The notes under the pieces were generated by a model that saw only the letters and a list, made by a program, of their open reading frames with translations, was not told the origin of the DNA and ran no database searches. The position numbers and the translations under genes are program-made. A stretch of 34,849 nucleotides of DNA, from assembly GCA_002279765.1 (NCBI GenBank), contig NCCR01000112.1, positions 1-34,849 of the forward strand, given 5' to 3'. This DNA comes from Verrucomicrobia bacterium 12-59-8. GTDB lineage: Bacteria; Verrucomicrobiota; Verrucomicrobiae; Verrucomicrobiales; Verrucomicrobiaceae. Positions 8,170 to 16,866 of this stretch are shown here, in pieces. The stretch's first letter is position 1; each line of letters starts with the position of its first letter.

Positions 8170-8727
8170 ATGAAGGCGTGCCATTCGATCCAAGCAGCGC
8201 TTATCGGTGGAATGCTATTTCTAGCGGCGAGCGGAGCATGGGGTGAAATCCTGCCGGCGGGTCTTCAGTATCGCGGCAAGCCTCTCGTGGGCGTCAGCTA
8301 TGAATCCGAAGCGACTGTTGAGAGATTGAAAATGATCAATGCCGAATGCACCTCGCGGAGGCTTTGGCGGGGAGAGAATACTTATCAAGTTCTGGGCTCG
8401 CTGTCGGGGCTGGTGCCGCTGGATGCTTCGGTGATTGAGCAGTTGACCCTGTCATGGACAGAACCATGATTGACCTGTGGGAAGTGCGCGGAACTCAAGC
8501 GCCCACGTTGAATCCTATGAGGCGAATGCGGGAGATTCACTGGCGGCAACTGTCCTGATCGAGTCGGAAGCAACGTCCAACAGACTGGTGGAACAAGTCT
8601 TGGCAAAAGTGATGAATGAACCGAGCAGCGAATCCTAGCGCAGACGCTCAAGGAAATTCATTTGGTGCAAGCTGTCCGCGAATTCCGAAACAAGAGGATG
8701 GAACAAAGGCGGCCTGAAAAAACATGA
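8170..8727 (+). pseudogene. Frame-disrupted secreted-protein gene
   Basis: The first frame (8170-8469, 99 codons) starts with a clear signal peptide (hydrophobic core LIGGMLFLAASGAWG) and continues as plausible protein to a TGA. A second protein-like stretch (ESYEANAGDSLAATVLIESE, then a helix-like NRLVEQVLAKVMN) lies in another frame from about 8474 and stops at 8636-8638. A third stretch (RILAQTLKEIHLVQAVREF and a basic tail) is back in the first frame and ends at TGA 8725-8727. The pieces line up as one secreted protein of roughly 180 residues broken by at least two, probably three, frameshifts. They could be real decay or sequence errors. The family is not recognised. Confidence 0.5.
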
Positions 8728-9019
8728 GCCAGCTCCCTTTTGACGTCATGAAATCAGAGGCCTTGTAGAGACTGCAGAAGTGCGCAGGGTGGTTCGGGCG
8801 CTGAGTTCGTGGTGGGCGGTTTCTGTGGATGGAGGAATGGAAAATGGAGGTGTAGGAACTCGTTGGGTAGGGTTTTTGTGTAGGCGTGGGGCTGGTGGGG
8901 GTGAGGAGGGAAAAGGGAGGCGGCAGAAAACTCTGAGCAAGTTCTTGCCTCGAATTTGCGACTTGCTAAAGTGCGCGGCTTTACCCGCTCCGGACCAACC
9001 ACCCGACCTACCTTAACTC
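8728..9019. other. Gene-free upstream region of hppA
   Basis: No gene is supported in these 292 bases. A G-rich plus strand (8880-8930) is notable. The hppA promoter is expected here, but I cannot assign boxes. Confidence 0.4.
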
Positions 9020-11080
9020 ATGCCTCCATCCTTCCTTCTGACCAACGGCATCGCCCTTGCCATCGCCCTCTCTCTTGTAGGGCTTGTTTTTGCGTTCATC
9101 CTGATCAAGAAGGTCGTGGGGGCGGATGCGGGGAATGAGAAGATGGCGGAGATCGCTGGTGCCATTCAGCAGGGGGCGAAGGCTTACCTGAACCGGCAGG
9201 TCATGGCGGTGAGCCTGATCGCGGTGCTCGTTTTTGCGGCGGTGTGGTGGCTGCGCGGCGGCCTGACGGCGGCGGGTTTTGTGGTTGGCGCGGTGTGCTC
9301 GCTGGCGGCGGGATACATCGGGATGATGATCGCGGTGCGGGCGAATGTGCGCACGGCGCAGGCGGCCTCGGTGAGCAGTCACTCGGCGCTGAAGGTGGCT
9401 TTCAATGGCGGTGCGGTGACGGGTTTGCTCGTCGTGGCTCTGGGCCTGCTGTCGGTGGGGGTGTTCTATTTGATTGTGCGCGGTTCGGTGGATCACGCAA
9501 AGCATGCGATCGATTCGCTGGTGGGGCTGGCACTGGGCAGTTCGTTGATCAGTGTTTTTGCACGTCTGGGCGGCGGTATCTATACGAAGGCGGCGGACGT
9601 GGGCGCGGACCTGGTGGGCAAGAATGAGCAGAATCTGAATGAGGATGATCCGCGCAATCCGGCGACCATTGCCGATAACGTGGGCGACAACGTGGGCGAC
9701 TGCGCTGGGATGGCGGCGGACGTTTTCGAAACGTATGCGGTGAGCTTGATCGGCGGCGTGCTGGTGGGGCACCTGACGGTGGGCACAGAGGCGGCGGTTG
9801 TGTATCCGTTTGTGCTTTGCGGTCTGGCGATCATCGCCTCACTCATCGGCATCGGCTGGGTGAATTTTGTGAAGCAGGAAGCCACCGCCTCTCTGGTCTG
9901 CGGCGTGGTCGTATCCGGCATCGTGGCTTCGGCTCTGTTCTGGTGGGCGACTTCGTCGATCTTCCCTGAAGGTCTTAAAATTGGCGAGCTGGCCGTGACA
10001 AACACGAACCTCTTTTACTGCGCAGCGGTGGGGCTGGTAATGACGCTGCTCGTCGTGTGGATCACCAACTACTATACAAGCACACACCACAAGCCCGTGC
10101 GGCTGATCGCCAAGGCCTCCGAAACCGGCCCGGCCACGAACATCATCGCCGGCATCAGCATCGGCAATCAGGCCACGCTGCTGCCAGTGCTGGCCATCGC
10201 CGCTGCAATCTGGGGCTGCTACGATCTCGCCGGCCTTTATGGCATTGCGATTGCGGTGGTGTCCATGCTGTCGCTCTCGGGCATTGTGATTTCGCTGGAT
10301 GCCTTTGGCCCGATCACCGACAACGCAGGCGGCATCGCCGTGATGGCCGGTCTGCCAGAAAGCGTCCGCAAAATCACCGATGAACTCGATGCCGTAGGCA
10401 ACACCATGAAGGCGGTGACCAAGGGCTATGCCATCGCGAGCGCCGGACTGGCGGCAATGGTGCTGTTCGGCTCCTATGTGGAAGACCTGCAGGCTTTTGT
10501 GGGGCACAAGGTGGCGTTTGATCTGATGGATCACCGTGTGGTGATCGGCATGTTCATCGGCGGCCTGCTGCCCTTCCTGTTCACGTCCTTCTGCATGAGC
10601 GCGGTGGGCAGTGCGGCGGGTGCCGTGGTGCGCGAAGTGCGCCGTCAGATCACCGCAAAGCCGGGCATCCTGACGGGGACCGACACACCGGACTATGCAC
10701 AGTGCGTGGACATCGTCACCAAGGCCGCACTGGGCCAGATGATTGTGCCCGCGCTGCTGCCGCTGATCTTTGTCATCGCCGTGTCGTTCCTCGGCATGGA
10801 AGCTCTGGGCGGCGTGCTCATCGGCACCATCGTGACGGGCCTGTTCGTCGGCATTTCCATGACCAGCGCCGGGGGCGCCTGGGACAATGCGAAGAAGTTC
10901 ATCGAAGAAGGCAATCACGGCGGCAAAGGCAGCTTCGCCCATCAGGCGGCAGTCACCGGCGATACCGTGGGCGATCCCTACAAGGACACCGCCGGTCCCG
11001 CCGTGAACCCGATGATCAAAGTCGTGAACATCCTCGCCATCCTCATCATCCCCATCGCCTTCAAGGCCGTGGTGAAGTGA
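9020..11080 (+). CDS. hppA: Membrane-bound H+-translocating pyrophosphatase, K+-independent type
   Basis: This integral membrane enzyme hydrolyses pyrophosphate and pumps ions out of the cytoplasm. The 686-residue length and about 16 hydrophobic segments fit the family. The signature GADLVGK (about residues 195-201) is followed by [20 protein letters not shown] (208-227), which carries the Mg-pyrophosphate binding aspartates. The later [14 protein letters not shown] and the C-terminal [14 protein letters not shown] are also present. The [10 protein letters not shown] motif has Lys464 and Thr467 where K+-dependent enzymes have Ala and Gly. By family knowledge this marks the K+-independent, proton-pumping class. 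The ATG at 9020 lacks an obvious ribosome-binding site, but the first helix starts immediately after it. A strong terminator follows 19 bases downstream, so the gene is monocistronic. Confidence 0.97.
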   Translation: MPPSFLLTNGIALAIALSLVGLVFAFILIKKVVGADAGNEKMAEIAGAIQQGAKAYLNRQVMAVSLIAVLVFAAVWWLRGGLTAAGFVVGAVCSLAAGYIGMMIAVRANVRTAQAASVSSHSALKVAFNGGAVTGLLVVALGLLSVGVFYLIVRGSVDHAKHAIDSLVGLALGSSLISVFARLGGGIYTKAADVGADLVGKNEQNLNEDDPRNPATIADNVGDNVGDCAGMAADVFETYAVSLIGGVLVGHLTVGTEAAVVYPFVLCGLAIIASLIGIGWVNFVKQEATASLVCGVVVSGIVASALFWWATSSIFPEGLKIGELAVTNTNLFYCAAVGLVMTLLVVWITNYYTSTHHKPVRLIAKASETGPATNIIAGISIGNQATLLPVLAIAAAIWGCYDLAGLYGIAIAVVSMLSLSGIVISLDAFGPITDNAGGIAVMAGLPESVRKITDELDAVGNTMKAVTKGYAIASAGLAAMVLFGSYVEDLQAFVGHKVAFDLMDHRVVIGMFIGGLLPFLFTSFCMSAVGSAAGAVVREVRRQITAKPGILTGTDTPDYAQCVDIVTKAALGQMIVPALLPLIFVIAVSFLGMEALGGVLIGTIVTGLFVGISMTSAGGAWDNAKKFIEEGNHGGKGSFAHQAAVTGDTVGDPYKDTAGPAVNPMIKVVNILAILIIPIAFKAVVK

Positions 11081-11099
11081 TCTGAAGTTTTTTTAAAAG

Positions 11100-11133
11100 A
11101 GGGGCTTCCGGGAGACTGGGAGCCCCTTTTTTT
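11100..11133 (+). terminator. Intrinsic terminator after hppA
   Basis: Stem ggggct (11101-11106) pairs with agcccc (11121-11126), extended by three further pairs, and is followed by seven T residues. It is well placed 20 bases after the hppA stop. Confidence 0.85.
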
Positions 11134-11321
11134 GGGCAAGGGGAATGGAACTGATCGGGGGGATAGTTCCTAAAGAACGGATATGAACGTGCGGCGCGGT
11201 TTGTGGGCTTTTTACTTTTGACTTACCCCTTTGGAATTCCCAGCCCCGGCAATCAGCATTTGATTCTGAAAGACGGGAGAGCACTATTAACGGGGAGGGG
11301 CTCCCACGTTCGCCCTGCTTT

Positions 11322-11966
11322 GTGACTGAATTTTATCCCATCGACAACCGACGCAGCAGCAATCTGCGCATCGCCATCACCGGTACGGTGGTGGTTCATG
11401 CGCTTTTGCTGTTGCTGCTAGCGTGGATGTTTGCGAGCGAGGCGGCGCACCGGCTGTGGCTGGAGGCGCACCAGCCGCCAAAGGAGAAGGAAAAGGAGGA
11501 GGAGGTGCTGCTGTTTCCTGACCAGTTTCTGACGCCGCCACCGCCGAAACCCAAGCCGGAGCGGCAGGTGTACATCCGCACGGCGCAGAATGAGAGTTCA
11601 GACACGGCGCCGAAGAATCCAGCGTTCATCGCGGACCGGAACACGCTTGCGTCCACGAAAAAGGCACCGTCCCCAGACGCGACAGAGCCGATGCCTTCGA
11701 TGGACGGGCTGAAGCTCCCTACGCGTGAGCTGGCGGACCGGGACTATCGCGATGGGGACCTGAAGGATGATTCGCGGCCGAAGTCTGGCCCCGCAGCCGC
11801 CGATGCCGCCATCGCCGCAGGCACCGCCGACGATCTTGAAGCCCAAGGATGCCGCGCCGCCGCAGCCGCCCAAGCCGCAGACGGTACTGACGCCGAAGCC
11901 AGAGGTGACAAAGCCAGAAACGGAGACGCCAGCGGAGACGCAGAAGATGGCCAAGGTGGAGCCTGA
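11322..11966 (+). CDS. TonB-family protein, N-terminal part (frameshifted)
   Basis: This frame encodes the inner-membrane anchor of a TonB-like protein. A GTG start leads to a short polar lead, one membrane helix (about residues 17-38, beginning IAITGTVVVHALLLLLL), then a charged and Pro-rich linker (PPKEKEKEEE, TPPPPKPKPE) typical of TonB. Meaningful sequence ends near LKDDSRPKSG. After that the frame becomes a low-complexity Ala/Gly/Asp run. The Pro/Lys-rich linker continues one base over in the frame of the next entry. A single extra base around 11781-11800 (aagtctggccccgcagcc) would explain this. The full protein would be about 430 residues and power outer-membrane receptors with ExbB/ExbD. 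Whether the frameshift is real or a sequence error is open. Confidence 0.7.
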   Translation: MTEFYPIDNRRSSNLRIAITGTVVVHALLLLLLAWMFASEAAHRLWLEAHQPPKEKEKEEEVLLFPDQFLTPPPPKPKPERQVYIRTAQNESSDTAPKNPAFIADRNTLASTKKAPSPDATEPMPSMDGLKLPTRELADRDYRDGDLKDDSRPKSGPAAADAAIAAGTADDLEAQGCRAAAAAQAADGTDAEARGDKARNGDASGDAEDGQGGA

Positions 11967-12624
11967 CAAGACGCCGCTGACCAAGATGATGGAGGAGGCG
12001 GACAAGGAGCTGGCAAAGGTGGCGATGAACCGTCTGCCGCTCGAGGTGAAGAAACCCGAGCCGATGGAGAAGACGCCCGACGCGCCGCCGAAGACGGAGC
12101 CGACTCCGAAGAAACTGGAGGTCGTGCAGGAAATGCCGCCGCCGACTCCGCAGGAGAAACCAATCCCGAAGGCGCTGCCGGTGGTGGATGATGAAGTCGT
12201 GACGCGTACGACGCGGAATGCGGACCCAAACGCCTATACGCCCCACACGCGCAAAGCGGAGACAAAGGGCACTGTTTTCAATCGTGGGACTGAGGAGGCT
12301 GTGGATGCGAAGATGACGCCGCTAGGGGTCTATGAGCGTCAGGTGCGAGGCGAGGTGGACAGGAAATGGCACAGCTACTGCATGCTGCGGCGGGGTTACG
12401 TGACCTACGGGAGCCTGAAGCTCCTTTTTTATGTCAACAAAAAGGGCAAGGTGGAGGGGCTGCGGGTCGTCGATGACAAGGAGTCCAACACGGCCCTCAC
12501 CGAAGTGACGATGCAGGCGATCAAGGATGCGGTAATCCCGCCCATTCCTGCTGATGTGCTGCCTCTGCTGCCCGAGGAGGATGGAGGGCGCTTCAAACTC
12601 AATTACGATGTCCTCATTTACTGA
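11767..12624 (+). CDS. TonB-family protein, C-terminal part
   Basis: This frame holds the long Pro/Lys/Glu linker (APPQPPKPQTVLTPKPE and onward to about residue 130) and a TonB C-terminal domain (about residues 190-285). The domain includes RQVRGEVDRKWH, FYVNKKGKVEGLRVVDD and TMQAIKDAVIPPIPADVLP, matching the family pattern. Its apparent ATG at 11767 lies inside the N-terminal frame and codes for non-conserved residues, so it is probably not a natural start. The piece most likely belongs to one gene with the preceding entry. Its 3' end overlaps the start of the next gene by 17 bases (ATG at 12608). Confidence 0.75.
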   Translation: MIRGRSLAPQPPMPPSPQAPPTILKPKDAAPPQPPKPQTVLTPKPEVTKPETETPAETQKMAKVEPDKTPLTKMMEEADKELAKVAMNRLPLEVKKPEPMEKTPDAPPKTEPTPKKLEVVQEMPPPTPQEKPIPKALPVVDDEVVTRTTRNADPNAYTPHTRKAETKGTVFNRGTEEAVDAKMTPLGVYERQVRGEVDRKWHSYCMLRRGYVTYGSLKLLFYVNKKGKVEGLRVVDDKESNTALTEVTMQAIKDAVIPPIPADVLPLLPEEDGGRFKLNYDVLIY

Positions 12625-13210
12625 CCTTGTCGCCATTGAGGGAATCAAGATGGGGCTCATGGTGCTGGGTGCGCTGTCCGCCGCTGGTGTGTGCAAGCGG
12701 GTGTGGCTTAGACTGCGGCTGCTGAGCCTGACAGCGGTGGCGGTTTTCGTGGGCATGCTGTCTGCCCATGCCGCGCCGCCGGAGAAACCCAACCCCAAAG
12801 GGCTGCCCATGGCGGAGGATACACGCAAAACGCCGCCGCTAACCCAGATGATGGAGGATGCGGACAAGGACCGCCTGCCGCAGGAAACGAAGCAGGAGGA
12901 AACGCCCAAGGAGCGCTACATCCGGCAGGTGACGGGGCTGGTGGAAAAGAAGTGGCATATCTACATTAAGCTGCGGCGGGATGGCGTGACCACCGGGTCC
13001 CTACAGCTTGTATTTTACGTCAATAAAAAGGGCAAAGTGGAGAGCCTACGAATCCTAGATGACAAGAAGTCCAATAAGGTACTCACCGAAATCACCTTGC
13101 AGGCGATCAAGGATGCGGAGATACCACCCATTCCTGCTGACGTGATCCCTTGGCTCCCCAAGAACGAACCGGAGCGCCTGCAAATCCACTATGATGCCCT
13201 CATTTACTGA
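12608..13210 (+). CDS. Second TonB C-terminal-domain protein from tandem duplication
   Basis: The 200-residue product begins MSSFTDL, has a hydrophobic segment (about 12-50), a short linker and a TonB C-terminal domain (about 110-200). Without gaps, the last 91 residues match the preceding TonB at 59 positions by my count. The start matches ExbB (MPSFTDLL), and the GLMVLGALSAAG...WLRLR stretch resembles ExbB's first helix. The gene thus looks like a hybrid: ExbB-like N-terminus joined to TonB C-terminus, made by duplication of the tonB-exbB junction. The ATG at 12608 is preferred over 12554 because it reproduces the exbB start and overlap. It overlaps exbB by 20 bases. Confidence 0.75.
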   Translation: MSSFTDLVAIEGIKMGLMVLGALSAAGVCKRVWLRLRLLSLTAVAVFVGMLSAHAAPPEKPNPKGLPMAEDTRKTPPLTQMMEDADKDRLPQETKQEETPKERYIRQVTGLVEKKWHIYIKLRRDGVTTGSLQLVFYVNKKGKVESLRILDDKKSNKVLTEITLQAIKDAEIPPIPADVIPWLPKNEPERLQIHYDALIY

Positions 13211-13937
13211 CCTCCTCGCTTCTGCCACGCCAATGCTTGCCGCCGCTGCTGCTACAGCCGCTGACGCCACTGAAAAGGCTGCGCCCACGGGGCTGCAGTT
13301 GCTTTATGAATTCCTCTCGACAGGGGGCTTTGTCATGGCGCTCATTGTCATCTGTTCGATGTCGGCCATCGGGGCTTCGATCATGGCGTGGCTGCAACTG
13401 CGGGAGCAGGTGATCATGCCGAGCGCGGTGGTGAGCCAGCTACGGGCGATCCCGAACTACGCGCTGAAGGGGGACATCCGGCCGCTGCAGGAGTTTCTGG
13501 TGCATGATGGCTCCATGCTCTCGCGGCTGGGCAGCATGGCGATCAGTGGTGCCTTCACGAGCAAGCAGGAGTGCCATGACGCGTGCGCGATCAAGGCGCG
13601 TGAGGAGATCCACCGACTGGAGAGCGGTATCCCGCTGCTGGAGGTGATGGTCTCGGTCGCGCCGCTGCTGGGTCTGCTGGGCACGACGGTGGGTTTGGTG
13701 GGCATGTTCTCGGCCTTTGGTGCGGGCGGCGGGCCGGACACGACGGTGATCGCGCATGAGATCGGCGTGGCGCTGCGCTGCACCATCGCGGGTCTGTTTG
13801 TGGCGGTGCCGTCAGTGCTGGCGCACACGTATTTCTCGCGTCGGCTGGATGCGCTGGCGGTGCGGGTGGAGTCCATCATGCAGGAGACGATCCAGCATTT
13901 TTACCAGCACTTTGAAGTGCAGCGTCCGGCGCACTGA
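13191..13937 (+). CDS. exbB: ExbB/TolQ/MotA-type proton channel protein
   Basis: ExbB forms the inner-membrane proton channel that, with ExbD, energises TonB. The 248-residue product has a first hydrophobic helix (about 42-65) and a cytoplasmic domain with LREQVIMPSAV and a KAREEIHRLESGIPLLE helix. Two C-terminal membrane helices follow, including VSVAPLLGLLGTTVGLVGMF (about 147-170) and CTIAGLFVAVPSVLAHTYF. These match the MotA/TolQ/ExbB family closely. The N-terminus has Ala-rich residues (about 11-30). ATG codons at 13191 and 13194 are both possible. The start is embedded in the end of the upstream TonB-C gene, so translation is probably coupled. exbD starts 29 bases downstream. Confidence 0.92.
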   Translation: MMPSFTDLLASATPMLAAAAATAADATEKAAPTGLQLLYEFLSTGGFVMALIVICSMSAIGASIMAWLQLREQVIMPSAVVSQLRAIPNYALKGDIRPLQEFLVHDGSMLSRLGSMAISGAFTSKQECHDACAIKAREEIHRLESGIPLLEVMVSVAPLLGLLGTTVGLVGMFSAFGAGGGPDTTVIAHEIGVALRCTIAGLFVAVPSVLAHTYFSRRLDALAVRVESIMQETIQHFYQHFEVQRPAH

Positions 13938-13966
13938 ACCACGCCTGATCTCACGCACTCTCCGCC

Positions 13967-14389
13967 ATGAATCTGCGCCCTAAACGCCGCCCGGTACCGA
14001 CGATCCCCATTGTGTCGCTGATCGACATCATGGTGATTTTGCTGATCTTCTTTGTCGCGACGACGACGTTTGAGAAGGACAAGGCGCATGTGAAGATCAC
14101 GCTGCCGGAGTCAAAAACTCTCGGCGGTGCGGCGACGGCACCGGAGGTGCGCGTGGCGATCAGCATCGACGAGCAGCAGCATGTCTTTCTGGATGGGAAG
14201 CCGGTGGAGTTGGAGCAGCTGGCGGCGGCGATCACGTCAATGAAGGAAGCGCAGCCGGGGCTGAAGTTGGAGCTTCAAGCGGACACCACGGCGGCGCTGG
14301 GAAATCTGGTGAAGGTGTGGGACGCGCTGCGCGAGGCGGGCTACAGCATCAATGACGTGCCTGCGCGAATTCAGCGTGCGGTGCCGTGA
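13967..14389 (+). CDS. exbD: ExbD/TolR biopolymer transport protein
   Basis: The 140-residue product has a short basic cytoplasmic lead and one membrane helix (about residues 15-36, IVSLIDIMVILLIFFVATTT). The helix carries the conserved proton-path Asp20. A periplasmic domain (about 45-140) with VRVAISIDEQQHVFLDG follows. This is the standard ExbD size and layout. It sits 29 bases after exbB in the same direction and completes the TonB-ExbB-ExbD set. About 250 bases after it contain no gene. Confidence 0.93.
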   Translation: MNLRPKRRPVPTIPIVSLIDIMVILLIFFVATTTFEKDKAHVKITLPESKTLGGAATAPEVRVAISIDEQQHVFLDGKPVELEQLAAAITSMKEAQPGLKLELQADTTAALGNLVKVWDALREAGYSINDVPARIQRAVP

Positions 14390-14644
14390 CTGGTGGAAGT
14401 GAAAACGGGGCAGTGTGGAATGGCACTTTATCGCCTGACATCGCAGGGCTGAAATACGCAGGTGTCATGATCTTCGAGACTGGCATTCACACGGCTTGAA
14501 ATTCACCGTGCCGTATCTGGCGATTGGGGCGCGAGCGACAAGATTGAGACATCTGGCACACACATGGTTTGGAAACCTTAAGGAAGACGAAAGCGCTTGT
14601 GTTGTGCGGTCCTAGTTCTTGGTTGGCGCGGTTACATCTCTGTT

Positions 14645-15013
14645 ATGAGACGGAAACGCTATGCGACTTCGCTGGCGGCGGTCCTGCGGGATCGTCCGCC
14701 TACTTATCGTCTGCGTTATGAATGGGTGCCGGTGCGGCATTTGTGTCGTTTCGAGGAGGCCCGCTTGCTGGAGCGCGTGCGGCAGAGACGGCGTCGTGAA
14801 TGGCTGCTCTCGCGCTGCATCTGCACAGGGGCCATCCTGGGCGGGATGTTCGGTGCCTGGTTCGGGTTCCGTCTCTACGGCCCGCACGGGGCTCTCGGTG
14901 GTTCCATCATCGGGATGGCTCTGGGCGGCTTGCTGAGTGTCGTGCTCCTTGTCCTCTCATTGGTCGCCTTGCTGGGTGGGGCGGTTTATGGGGTGTCATG
15001 TCTGCTTTTTTAG
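14645..15013 (+). CDS. Small membrane protein with two C-terminal helices
   Basis: From the ATG at 14645 the 122-residue product has a basic, Arg-rich N-terminal half (RRKRYATS, RQRRRREW) and then two hydrophobic helices (about 57-75 and 82-120). These are Gly-rich: LGGMFGAWFGFRLYGPHGALGGSIIGMALGG. The Gly-zipper-like pattern recalls small glycine-zipper membrane proteins, but no family is certain. The upstream GTG at 14597 would add 16 unlikely residues. The gene stands alone and converges on the PQQ-propeller gene. Function unknown. Confidence 0.6.
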   Translation: MRRKRYATSLAAVLRDRPPTYRLRYEWVPVRHLCRFEEARLLERVRQRRRREWLLSRCICTGAILGGMFGAWFGFRLYGPHGALGGSIIGMALGGLLSVVLLVLSLVALLGGAVYGVSCLLF

Positions 15014-15059
15014 ATCAGAGGGTAGGGGCTTGCTGTGTCGGAAATGATGATGATCGGGT

Positions 15060-16193
15060 TCACTTCGCATTCCGAAACACATACAGCACCCCGTCATCCG
15101 CTCCAAATAGCACGTAGTTCCCAGCCACAGCAGCTGAGGTCTTCACCGGCGCGCCGATTTCGTTGTGCCAGACCTCTTTTCCAGTTTTGAGATCGAGCGC
15201 ATAAATATAGCCGTCGTCGCAGCCGAAGATCGCCACCTTGCCAGCGCAGATCACGGCGCTGCTGTCGATGCGGTCACGCGCGCGGAATTCCCAGAGCTGT
15301 GCGCCGGTGACGCGGTCGATGGCATGAAAGCGTTTGTCTCTGCCGCCCACATACACCCCCTTTTCCCAGACGGCGGGCGCGGCATAGTACTCGAATTCGC
15401 GTTCGCCGTACTCCCAGACCTTCGTGCCATCGGTAATGCTGTAGGCTCCCACGCGGTTGCCGTAGTGGCTGACGTAGATGATGCCGTCGGCGATGGCGAC
15501 GTTGTTGCCGATGTAGGCACCCACTTCGATCTGCCGCTCTTCGACGCCAGTCTTCACATCATGCACATGCAGCACACTGTCACAGCCGCCGAAGACGACT
15601 TTGCCATCACCCACGGCAGAGCCGCCGTTGATGTAGTAGCCGGTTTCAGCCGCCCACTCTTTCGCGCCCGTCTTGGCATCGAGGCAGTAAATCGAGTAGT
15701 CGTAGCTGCCGATGATGATTTTATGCGCCTTGGTTTCGGGATTCGTCCAGACATTGGCGGCAGCGTGGATTTCGGCCTGCGTTTCAAATTTCCATGCTTC
15801 TTTGCCTGTGTCCGCGTTCCAGGCATAAACGAACCCGTCCTGACAGCCCGCGACCACGAGTTCCCCTGCGAACGCGGCGGCACCGTCGAAGGCCCCCTTG
15901 GCCTCGGTCTTCCAGATCTCTTTGCCTTTGACGAGATCGAGGCAGAAGAATTTACCATCCTTGCAGCCCAGATAAACCTTGCCATTACGCACGACCGCAC
16001 TGGAGACGAGCATCTCGGCCTGCCCCTTCGGCTTGTCCATCAGCTTAAACTGCCAGGCAAGCTCCAAGGGGAACTTCAATTCGACGGGGGAAGTGCCCGT
16101 CATGGCCGCGTTGCCTCGGGAGTCCGGCCAGTCCGCCGGTTGGGCCTGCAGAAGGGCTGGCAGGAGGAGGCTGAGGAAAAGGGTTGCACGCAT
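15060..16193 (-). CDS. Exported PQQ-type beta-propeller protein
   Basis: The 377-residue product has a signal peptide (MRATLFLSLLLPALLQAQ) and then about seven PQQ/BamB-like blades. Each blade contains a signature such as GKEIWKTE, GKEAWKFE, TGAKEWAAE, GTKVWEYG or GKEVWHNE. The mature start has a PADWPDSRGNAAMTG stretch that is frequent in planctomycete and verrucomicrobial propellers. It is a predicted periplasmic binding or scaffold protein, and there is no sign of a dehydrogenase active site. A start at 16217 would add eight residues. The long upstream extension to 16616 is a shadow of the neighbouring gene. It is divergent from the four-CxxC gene at 16245, and the two share a short promoter region. 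Confidence 0.88.
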   Translation of the reverse strand: MRATLFLSLLLPALLQAQPADWPDSRGNAAMTGTSPVELKFPLELAWQFKLMDKPKGQAEMLVSSAVVRNGKVYLGCKDGKFFCLDLVKGKEIWKTEAKGAFDGAAAFAGELVVAGCQDGFVYAWNADTGKEAWKFETQAEIHAAANVWTNPETKAHKIIIGSYDYSIYCLDAKTGAKEWAAETGYYINGGSAVGDGKVVFGGCDSVLHVHDVKTGVEERQIEVGAYIGNNVAIADGIIYVSHYGNRVGAYSITDGTKVWEYGEREFEYYAAPAVWEKGVYVGGRDKRFHAIDRVTGAQLWEFRARDRIDSSAVICAGKVAIFGCDDGYIYALDLKTGKEVWHNEIGAPVKTSAAVAGNYVLFGADDGVLYVFRNAK

Positions 16194-16244
16194 GAGTTTG
16201 GACTGTGAAACTGGCATGGTGTGCGCTTTGTTGCAAACAAGCCG

Positions 16245-16793
16245 ATGTCTGATCACGATCTCCAACAGCCGCCGCCGATCCCACCTGACTTGCGGTGTGA
16301 GTATGAGGAGCGTCCGTTTCAGAACTGCACGCGCTGCGGAGAGTCCCTGCCGGACTTCCCTGGCGGCTTTCAAATCTCCAAGGCCTACAAGCGCGGTGAA
16401 TGCGTGATGGAGTATGCATTGTGCGATCACTGCCGCTCGCAGATGATGGAGGAGTTCTCCCAGGAGTCGAAAAAGCGTCTGGCCCAGTTTCAGGACGAGC
16501 AGGTCACGCTGGAGCGCGGCCTGGAATCGTGCGCGGTGTGCAATGCACGGCGCGATGCACCCGGCATGGATGACTTTGTCATCACCGGCGTGTGCGAGGG
16601 GCTCTCCCTGCTGCACAGCGTGATGATCTGCGGCAAGTGCGGCGACACCGTGCAGGGCTTCATCTCGACAAAAACCCGCGATACATGGAGGCGTTTTGTG
16701 GATGACAATTTCCCCGGCCCACCACCCATGGACTCGCTGCCGGAACCCGTCGAAGTGTACCGCACCCCGGTGCCGGTGATGTCGAAGATGTGA
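16245..16793 (+). CDS. Cys-rich protein with four CxxC pairs
   Basis: The 182-residue product has CxxC pairs at 28/31, 60/63, 96/99 and 129/132. This fits two zinc-ribbon or knuckle sites in sequence. The central part has a helical, charged stretch (about 64-95). The product starts with a Pro-rich segment (QQPPPIPPDLRCEYEER) and ends Pro-rich. No signal peptide or membrane segment is visible. The ATG at 16245 is preferred over the GTG at 16221, which lies in the divergent gene's likely promoter. It is unrecognised beyond metal-binding character. It converges on the PPIase gene. Confidence 0.75.
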   Translation: MSDHDLQQPPPIPPDLRCEYEERPFQNCTRCGESLPDFPGGFQISKAYKRGECVMEYALCDHCRSQMMEEFSQESKKRLAQFQDEQVTLERGLESCAVCNARRDAPGMDDFVITGVCEGLSLLHSVMICGKCGDTVQGFISTKTRDTWRRFVDDNFPGPPPMDSLPEPVEVYRTPVPVMSKM

Positions 16794-16794
16794 A

Positions 16795-16858
16795 GTGAAA
16801 AGGGGAAGGTAAAAAGATTCAAGCCCCCTTGAGAGGGCGCGTCTCGGACCCCTTTCAC
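16795..16858. terminator. Inverted repeat between convergent genes
   Basis: gtgaaaagggg (16795-16805) is nearly complementary to cccctttcac (16849-16858), one T short, across a 43-base spacer. It sits exactly between two converging stop codons, so it may act as a weak two-way terminator. Related gtgaaaaggggcaagtg motifs recur at 28396. Confidence 0.4.
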
Positions 16859-16866
16859 TTGCCCCA

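Noticed and set aside
8780..9016. 78-codon plus-strand frame upstream of hppA
   Set aside because: Low-complexity Gly/Arg translation from a G-rich stretch; no protein-like features.
9839..10942. 367-codon minus-strand frame opposite hppA
   Set aside because: His/Gln-rich translation with no domain, fully opposite the conserved pyrophosphatase.
15165..16208. 347-codon plus-strand frame opposite the PQQ propeller gene
   Set aside because: Compositionally odd and opposite clear propeller blades with a signal peptide.
16194..16616. N-terminal extension of the PQQ propeller gene to 16616
   Set aside because: It is antisense to the CxxC protein gene and precedes the natural signal peptide.
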